Of a DNA stretch of 64,000 bases, positions 59,762 through 64,000 are shown in pieces; the stretch's first letter is position 1, and every line of letters begins with the position of its first letter. Under the pieces are notes generated by a model. That model saw only the letters and a program-made list of their open reading frames with translations, searched no databases and was not told where the DNA came from. This DNA is from Anaerolineales bacterium (GTDB lineage Bacteria > Chloroflexota > Anaerolineae > Anaerolineales > Villigracilaceae), in the NCBI GenBank assembly GCA_030680795.1, contig JAUXUL010000007.1, forward strand, positions 62,001-126,000, given 5' to 3'. A program made the position numbers and the translations under genes.

Positions 59762-60334
59762 ATGAAAAGAAAAGTCAAAGTTAAAACGGCTACAACTGTA
59801 TACACATTTGCTTATCTTCGAGCCGCAGGCTGGCGCGCATTAGAAGAAGCAAAGAAAAACGAAAAAGGGAGATTTTATCAATGTATGATTTCCCAATTAT
59901 TCTCCGCTTTTTGTTTAGAAGCTTATCTCAATCATATTGGCAAAGAAAAACTTCCTTATTGGGAAAAGATAGAAAGAAAGCTTGGCCCAAAAGAAAAACT
60001 TGAAATCATTTCTCATGAAATTGGACTTAAGATAAATTATGGAAAAAGACCATTTCAGGGTTTCGACGCAATATTCAAATTGAGAAATCTACTGGCTCAT
60101 GGAAAAACAGAACATACTAATAAAGTAAACGATCAACTACTTGAAGAAGGTGAAGAACCTGCTATTTCACAAGCTAATTGGCAAAAGAACATAAACATTG
60201 AAACGGCAACTAAATTTTCAGAAGATTCCAAAGAAATACTTGAGATACTGAATTCAAAAGCAAGGTTTGATCCCAGTGTTTTACATGTCCAAGAAACAAA
60301 TGATTGGTGGGTCTTACCTGCTGATATTGAATAA
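59762..60334 (+). CDS. HEPN-like protein with RX4H motif
   Basis: A 190-residue, AT-rich, helical protein. KLRNLLAHGKTE carries R108-N-L-L-A-H113, the R-X4-6-H motif of HEPN ribonucleases and related non-catalytic HEPN proteins. Upstream helices (FYQCMISQLFSAFCLEAYLNHIGKE) fit the HEPN four-helix pattern. ATG at 59762 is preferred, since the longer frame overlaps the LLM gene and AGGA lies upstream. It could be an RNase toxin without a visible MNT partner, or an uncharacterised plasmid/phage-type HEPN protein. Confidence 0.65.
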   Translation: MKRKVKVKTATTVYTFAYLRAAGWRALEEAKKNEKGRFYQCMISQLFSAFCLEAYLNHIGKEKLPYWEKIERKLGPKEKLEIISHEIGLKINYGKRPFQGFDAIFKLRNLLAHGKTEHTNKVNDQLLEEGEEPAISQANWQKNINIETATKFSEDSKEILEILNSKARFDPSVLHVQETNDWWVLPADIE

Positions 60335-60353
60335 ATCTATTATAGGAAATCAT

Positions 60354-60390
60354 ATGAACTTCACCGACTATCAAACCAAATCCCGCGCCA
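60354..60390 (+). repeat. 37-bp duplicated 5' end of the MazG-like gene (left copy)
   Basis: These 37 bases match 61157-61193 with two mismatches and encode MNFTDYQTKSRA, the first twelve codons of the downstream MazG-like gene. After that the left copy runs into unrelated sequence and stops at TGA four codons later. The two copies flank the AbrB/PIN module exactly. Confidence 0.92.
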
Positions 60391-60453
60391 TTCTTTTATG
60401 ATATACTCCCAAAAGTACAACTTTCATGAAGGTATGACTTTAGGAGAATTATC

Positions 60454-60732
60454 ATGACGAACTATGTTCGCATTCAGGAAAAAGGCCAAGTTACCATCCC
60501 AACAAAAATCCGCAAGAAACTAAATCTGCGGAAAGGGGATATGGTCATGTTTGTGGAAACAGAAGCGGGGGTGCTGATCAAACCTGCTGAAGTCCTTGTT
60601 TCGCAGGCATTGGATAAAATCGGCGAATCCCTTAGGGCAGATGGAATCACACCCGAAAAATGGAATAAACGAAGCCGCGACATTCGTAAACAACTGCTTG
60701 AAGATATGTATGGATTAAAAGTCGAATCATGA
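60454..60732 (+). CDS. AbrB/MazE-type antitoxin
   Basis: A 92-residue antitoxin with an N-terminal AbrB swapped-hairpin DNA-binding domain (YVRIQEKGQVTIPTKIRKKLNLRKGDMVMFVETEAGVLIKP, 4-43) and a C-terminal helix for toxin contact. AGGAG lies seven bases upstream of the ATG. It overlaps the PIN gene by ATGA and likely represses the operon. A TATACT-like -10 (near 60400) lies inside the sequence acquired next to the left duplicated copy. Confidence 0.9.
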   Translation: MTNYVRIQEKGQVTIPTKIRKKLNLRKGDMVMFVETEAGVLIKPAEVLVSQALDKIGESLRADGITPEKWNKRSRDIRKQLLEDMYGLKVES

Positions 60733-61160
60733 CGCTTCGTATCTTTATTGATTCAAGCGTTTTGTTTTCAGCCGCAAATTCGGCAAAAGGACATTCGCGT
60801 GACCTTCTGCTCATGGGCGCAAGCGGGGAAATAAAAATCATCATCAGCAACTTTGTTCTTCAAGAAACCGTTCGTAACCTCTCTGGTTTAAAAAAACCGC
60901 TATTGGAAGAATTGGATCAAATTGTTCAAAACGCAAATATTGAACTTGTTGACGCGACAAAACAATCCGTTCTGGATGCGGCAAAATTGATCGTTTTGAA
61001 AGACGCACCGATTATCGCCGCCGCAAAAACAGCAAAAGTCAATATGCTTGTTTCGTTGGATAAAAAACATGTTTTAGGACGCGCAGATTTGGAAGTCTAC
61101 ATCAACGCATCCATTGTGACACCGCTTATTGCATATCAAACAATCAGGATACCCAAATGA
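60729..61160 (+). CDS. PIN-domain toxin
   Basis: A 143-residue PIN-domain RNase toxin. Acidic positions are Asp8 in RIFIDSSVLFSAAN, Glu in NFVLQETVRNL and Asp in LKDAPIIAAAKTAKVNMLVSLDKKHVLG. The last bases overlap the ATG of the MazG-like gene by four bases (ATGA), so the inserted module is now translationally coupled to its host gene. Confidence 0.9.
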   Translation: MTLRIFIDSSVLFSAANSAKGHSRDLLLMGASGEIKIIISNFVLQETVRNLSGLKKPLLEELDQIVQNANIELVDATKQSVLDAAKLIVLKDAPIIAAAKTAKVNMLVSLDKKHVLGRADLEVYINASIVTPLIAYQTIRIPK

Positions 61161-61486
61161 ACTTCACCGACTACCAAACCAAATCCCGTGCCACCGCAAA
61201 ATATCCCGCCATCGGGCACGCCGTCATCTACCCCACCCTGGGACTGGTCAACGAAGCCGGCGAAGTGGCGGGCAAGATCAAAAAAGTCTTTCGTGATAAT
61301 AGCGGCGAGATCGGCCCCGAAACCCGCGCAGCCCTCCAAGCCGAATTGGGCGACGTGCTCTGGTATCTCGCCCAAACCTGCACCGAATTGGGTATTTCCC
61401 TCGACGAAGTCGCAGAATCCAACATCGCTAAACTTTTGGATAGACAGGCGCGTGGTAAGATACAAGGTGATGGGGACAACCGATAA
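61157..61486 (+). CDS. MazG-like nucleotide pyrophosphohydrolase
   Basis: A 109-residue single-domain MazG-type NTP pyrophosphohydrolase. Metal-binding acidic residues lie in GLVNEAGEVAGKIKK (E-x-x-E) and LQAELGDVLWYLAQTCTELGISLDEVAESNIAKL (E-x-x-D). It hydrolyses (d)NTPs to NMPs in a housecleaning role. The gene's first 37 bp are duplicated before the TA module at 60354. Restoration of an intact 5' end means it is still expressible, probably from the TA promoter. Confidence 0.92.
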   Translation: MNFTDYQTKSRATAKYPAIGHAVIYPTLGLVNEAGEVAGKIKKVFRDNSGEIGPETRAALQAELGDVLWYLAQTCTELGISLDEVAESNIAKLLDRQARGKIQGDGDNR

Positions 61487-61494
61487 GATGTTAG

Positions 61495-61560
61495 GTGCGA
61501 GGTTTCAGGTGTCAGGGAAACCCAAAACCTGATACTTGAGACGTGAAACCTGACACTTTC
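61495..61560. repeat. dispersed palindromic repeat
   Basis: AGGTTTCAGGTGTCAGG pairs imperfectly with CCTGATACTTGAGAC and the region ends TGAAACCTGACACT. It fills most of the gap between the MazG-like gene and clpC. Confidence 0.55.
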
Positions 61561-61652
61561 TCTCGAACTCGTTAAGAAACTCTAACCTGTTTCCAACACC
61601 GAGTCGCCCCGCTTTTTGGTAGAATCCCCAGCAGGAATTTAGGAGATAAACT

Positions 61653-64000
61653 ATGGCTGGTATGGAAAGATTTACTCAGCGAGCAAGGCGTGTTCTCAGC
61701 CTCGCACATCAAGAAGCCGAACGCGCTCGCCAAAACAATATTGGAACCGAACACTTGCTGCTTGGATTAATGGACGAAGAAGGCGGAGTTGCCGGCCGCG
61801 TCCTGCGCGACCTCGGCATGACCTCCGACCGCGTCGGCGAAGTCGTGCAGCGTGTTTCGGGAATCCCCGCCGGCTTTGATCCCAACAAAATCGAACTCGC
61901 CGCAGAAACCCAGCAAGTGCTCGAATTTGCCGTGGACGAAGCACGCCGCCTTGGACATCACTACATCGGCACCGAACATATTTTACTGGCGCTTGTGCGC
62001 GCTGAATCAACTGGGCTGGAAGTGCTGCGCAGACTCGGCGTCACCCCTGACCAGATCCGCCGCCAGACACGCCGCGTGCTGAATGAATCCGCATCGTCCT
62101 CACCGACGCCTGCCGGCCCCCAACCAGGCGGACGCGGCGCCTCGGCAGCCAACCCCAAAACCCCCCTCGTCGATCAACTCGCCTCCGACCTGACCAGCAA
62201 GGCCGAGGAAAAGAAACTTGACCCCGTCATTGGGCGTCAAATGGAAATCGAGCGCGTCATTCAAATCCTGGCGCGCCGCACAAAGAACAACCCCGCCCTG
62301 ATCGGCGAACCCGGCGTCGGCAAGACCGCCATCGTCGAAGGACTCGCCCAGCGCATCGTCGAAGGCGATGTGCCTGCGCCGCTGATGAACAAGCGCGTGC
62401 TGCAACTGGACGTGGGCTCCCTCGTCGCTGGCACCATGTATCGCGGCCAGTTCGAGGAAAGACTCAAACGGATCATAGACGAGTTAAAACAATCAGGGTC
62501 GATCCTGTTCATTGACGAGGTGCATATGCTGGTCGGGGCGGGAGCCGCAGGTTCATCCGTAGATGCGGCCAACATCCTCAAGCCCGCTCTTTCGCGCGGC
62601 GAACTCCAGGTCATCGGCGCGACCACGATGGATGAATATCGCAAATATATTGAGTCTGATGCCGCGCTTGAGCGCCGCTTCCAACCCGTGCAAGTGGACG
62701 AACCCTCCGAGGAAGAGACCATTCAAATCCTCAAGGGCATTCGCGGCGCATACGAAGAACACCATCATTTGGTGATTTCCGATGAAGCGCTCGAAGCCGC
62801 CGCGCATTTATCCACGCGTTATGTCACCGAAAGATTTTTACCCGACAAAGCCATAGATTTGATTGACGAATCATCGTCACGCGTGCGCATGTACAAGAGT
62901 CCCGCCGCAAAACATGCCAAGGATCTATTTGGTCAATTAAGGCTGGCGCGCCAAAACCGCACCCTCGCATTGGAAGAGGGTAACAACGAAGACATCAAGG
63001 AATGGGAAGAGCGCGAAATGGATCTGGGCCAGCAAATTGAACGTTTGCGCACCGGCTGGGATCGTGCCAACAGCCCCGTTGTTTCCGCGGAAGATATTGC
63101 CGAAGTCGTTTCCATGTGGACGGGCGTGCCGCTGATGCAATTGGCAGAGGCCGAATCACAACGCCTGATCAAGATGGAAGATGAACTACGCAAGGGCATC
63201 GTCGGGCAGGAAGATGCGATCATTGCCATCTCCCGCGCAGTCCGACGCGCGCGCGCTGGCTTGAAAGACCCCAAACGCCCGATCGGTTCCTTCATGTTCC
63301 TCGGACCCACAGGCGTGGGCAAGACCGAGCTTACCAAGACTTTAGCCAAATTCATGTTCGGCAGTGAAGATGCCGCCGTGCAATTGGATATGTCCGAGTT
63401 CATGGAACGTCACACCGCCGCTCGTTTGGTGGGCGCACCTCCTGGATACGTCGGCTACGAAGATGCAGGTCAACTGACCGAAGCCCTGCGCCGCAGACCT
63501 TATTCGATTGTTGTCTTCGACGAGATCGAAAAGGCGCATCCTGAAGTCCACAATATGCTGCTGCAGATCATGGAAGAAGGTCACCTGAGCGATGCGAAGG
63601 GCCGCAAGGTGGATTTCCGCAACGCCATCATCGTCATGACCTCCAACATCGGCGCAGACATGATCAAGAATCAAACTTCGCTTGGTTTCGCAACGAAGCG
63701 TGATGAAGCCACCGAAGAACGCATCTCTTATGAAGACATGCGCAAGAAGTTGAACGAATCGCTTAAACGCGCCTTCCGCCCTGAGTTTATCAACCGTTTG
63801 GATTCTGTTGTCATCTTCCGCTCGCTCAACAGGGAAGATATTCAGAAGATCGTCTCGCTCGAACTGGCTAAGGTTTCAGAAAGACTCAAAGACCACAACC
63901 TTATACTCAATGCTTCAACTGACGCATTAGCCTCCATCGCTGAACTGGGCTACGATGCCGAGTTTGGCGCGCGTCCATTACGCCGCGTCATCCAGCAAAA
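61653..64000 (+). CDS. clpC: ClpC-type AAA+ unfoldase, 3' end cut by window edge
   Basis: Hsp100 unfoldase, partner of ClpP. The start follows AGGAG by seven bases. Residues 1-145 are the double Clp-N domain ([34 protein letters not shown], a ClpC signature). D1 Walker A is GEPGVGKT (about 220), D2 Walker [12 protein letters not shown] (about 551), and [37 protein letters not shown] follows. The middle domain is short ([17 protein letters not shown]), as in ClpC and not ClpB. The frame stays open through 64000; the D2 small domain is just entered ([16 protein letters not shown]). Confidence 0.95.
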   Translation, partial: MAGMERFTQRARRVLSLAHQEAERARQNNIGTEHLLLGLMDEEGGVAGRVLRDLGMTSDRVGEVVQRVSGIPAGFDPNKIELAAETQQVLEFAVDEARRLGHHYIGTEHILLALVRAESTGLEVLRRLGVTPDQIRRQTRRVLNESASSSPTPAGPQPGGRGASAANPKTPLVDQLASDLTSKAEEKKLDPVIGRQMEIERVIQILARRTKNNPALIGEPGVGKTAIVEGLAQRIVEGDVPAPLMNKRVLQLDVGSLVAGTMYRGQFEERLKRIIDELKQSGSILFIDEVHMLVGAGAAGSSVDAANILKPALSRGELQVIGATTMDEYRKYIESDAALERRFQPVQVDEPSEEETIQILKGIRGAYEEHHHLVISDEALEAAAHLSTRYVTERFLPDKAIDLIDESSSRVRMYKSPAAKHAKDLFGQLRLARQNRTLALEEGNNEDIKEWEEREMDLGQQIERLRTGWDRANSPVVSAEDIAEVVSMWTGVPLMQLAEAESQRLIKMEDELRKGIVGQEDAIIAISRAVRRARAGLKDPKRPIGSFMFLGPTGVGKTELTKTLAKFMFGSEDAAVQLDMSEFMERHTAARLVGAPPGYVGYEDAGQLTEALRRRPYSIVVFDEIEKAHPEVHNMLLQIMEEGHLSDAKGRKVDFRNAIIVMTSNIGADMIKNQTSLGFATKRDEATEERISYEDMRKKLNESLKRAFRPEFINRLDSVVIFRSLNREDIQKIVSLELAKVSERLKDHNLILNASTDALASIAELGYDAEFGARPLRRVIQQ

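Noticed and set aside
1-64000. CRISPR array
   Set aside because: No regularly spaced direct repeats with unique spacers were seen; the tandem arrays at 8963 and 11907 have no spacers.

Overview
The window looks like a chromosomal segment of an anaerobic or facultative Chloroflexota bacterium, most likely of the Anaerolineae. This is inferred from gene content (LutA plus a LutB-LutC fusion, fused homocysteine methyltransferase/MTHFR, CoaX-type pantothenate kinase, Cox accessory genes, short GT35 phosphorylase) and from the many dispersed palindromic repeats. No 16S rRNA or other decisive marker is present. Most housekeeping genes have moderate GC. Several accessory stretches (2.1-3.1 kb, parts of 36-45 kb, 59.8-60.4 kb) are clearly AT-richer.

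Layout. 0-4.4 kb: the start of fmt, two DUF4870 membrane proteins, an AT-rich FRG-domain gene, a BrnT/BrnA toxin-antitoxin pair and a helicase remnant. 4.4-14.3 kb: a DUF4173 membrane protein, a candidate short transcript with a 16-codon ORF, a rhodanese, alpha-glucan phosphorylase, a lactate-utilisation operon with an inserted methyltransferase, tRNA-Glu(CUC), a comM remnant and a DUF4097 lipoprotein. 14.3-30.2 kb: a large catabolic cluster. 30.2-46.6 kb: an accessory/defence island. 46.6-55.5 kb: beta-helix protein, coaX, membrane glycosyltransferase-like proteins, homocysteine methyltransferase/MTHFR. 55.8-59.8 kb: coxG, xdhC/coxI, coxM, coxS and a luciferase-like oxidoreductase. 59.8-64 kb: a HEPN protein, an AbrB/PIN toxin-antitoxin module inserted at the start of a MazG-like gene, and clpC running off the right edge.

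The catabolic cluster combines a galactitol-type PTS (EIIA, EIIB, EIIC, a second EIIB-like protein), its own HPr and Enzyme I, a zinc polyol-type dehydrogenase, a class II aldolase, a KGPDC/hexulose-phosphate-synthase-like enzyme, ribulose-phosphate 3-epimerase, a transaldolase-type aldolase, a SorC regulator and a pyruvate-dehydrogenase-type E1/E2. With these sit a UROD-superfamily methyltransferase-like protein and a corrinoid protein. A polyol or sugar is probably imported and phosphorylated, oxidised and cleaved, and the products fed to acetyl-CoA. The corrinoid pair suggests that the substrate, or a companion substrate, may be O-methylated. A perfect 12-bp palindrome occurs at both main promoter regions and is the likely operator.

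The accessory island holds an ArdC-like antirestriction/peptidase gene, two copies of a roughly 330-bp structured repeat, each upstream of a toxin-antitoxin pair, and an approximately 11-kb leftward operon: PLD-SNF2 helicase, Eco57I-class methylase, two unknown proteins, an orphan methylase tail, a HARE-HTH protein, a PC4-like protein and a Cas4-like/RNase H-like DUF2779 protein. A truncated large serine recombinase lies at its right border. This operon is the best candidate for an incompletely described defence system. A second theme is repeat biology: palindromic or tandem repeats sit in frame inside at least four protein genes (lutB-lutC, the methylase, a membrane protein, coxS).
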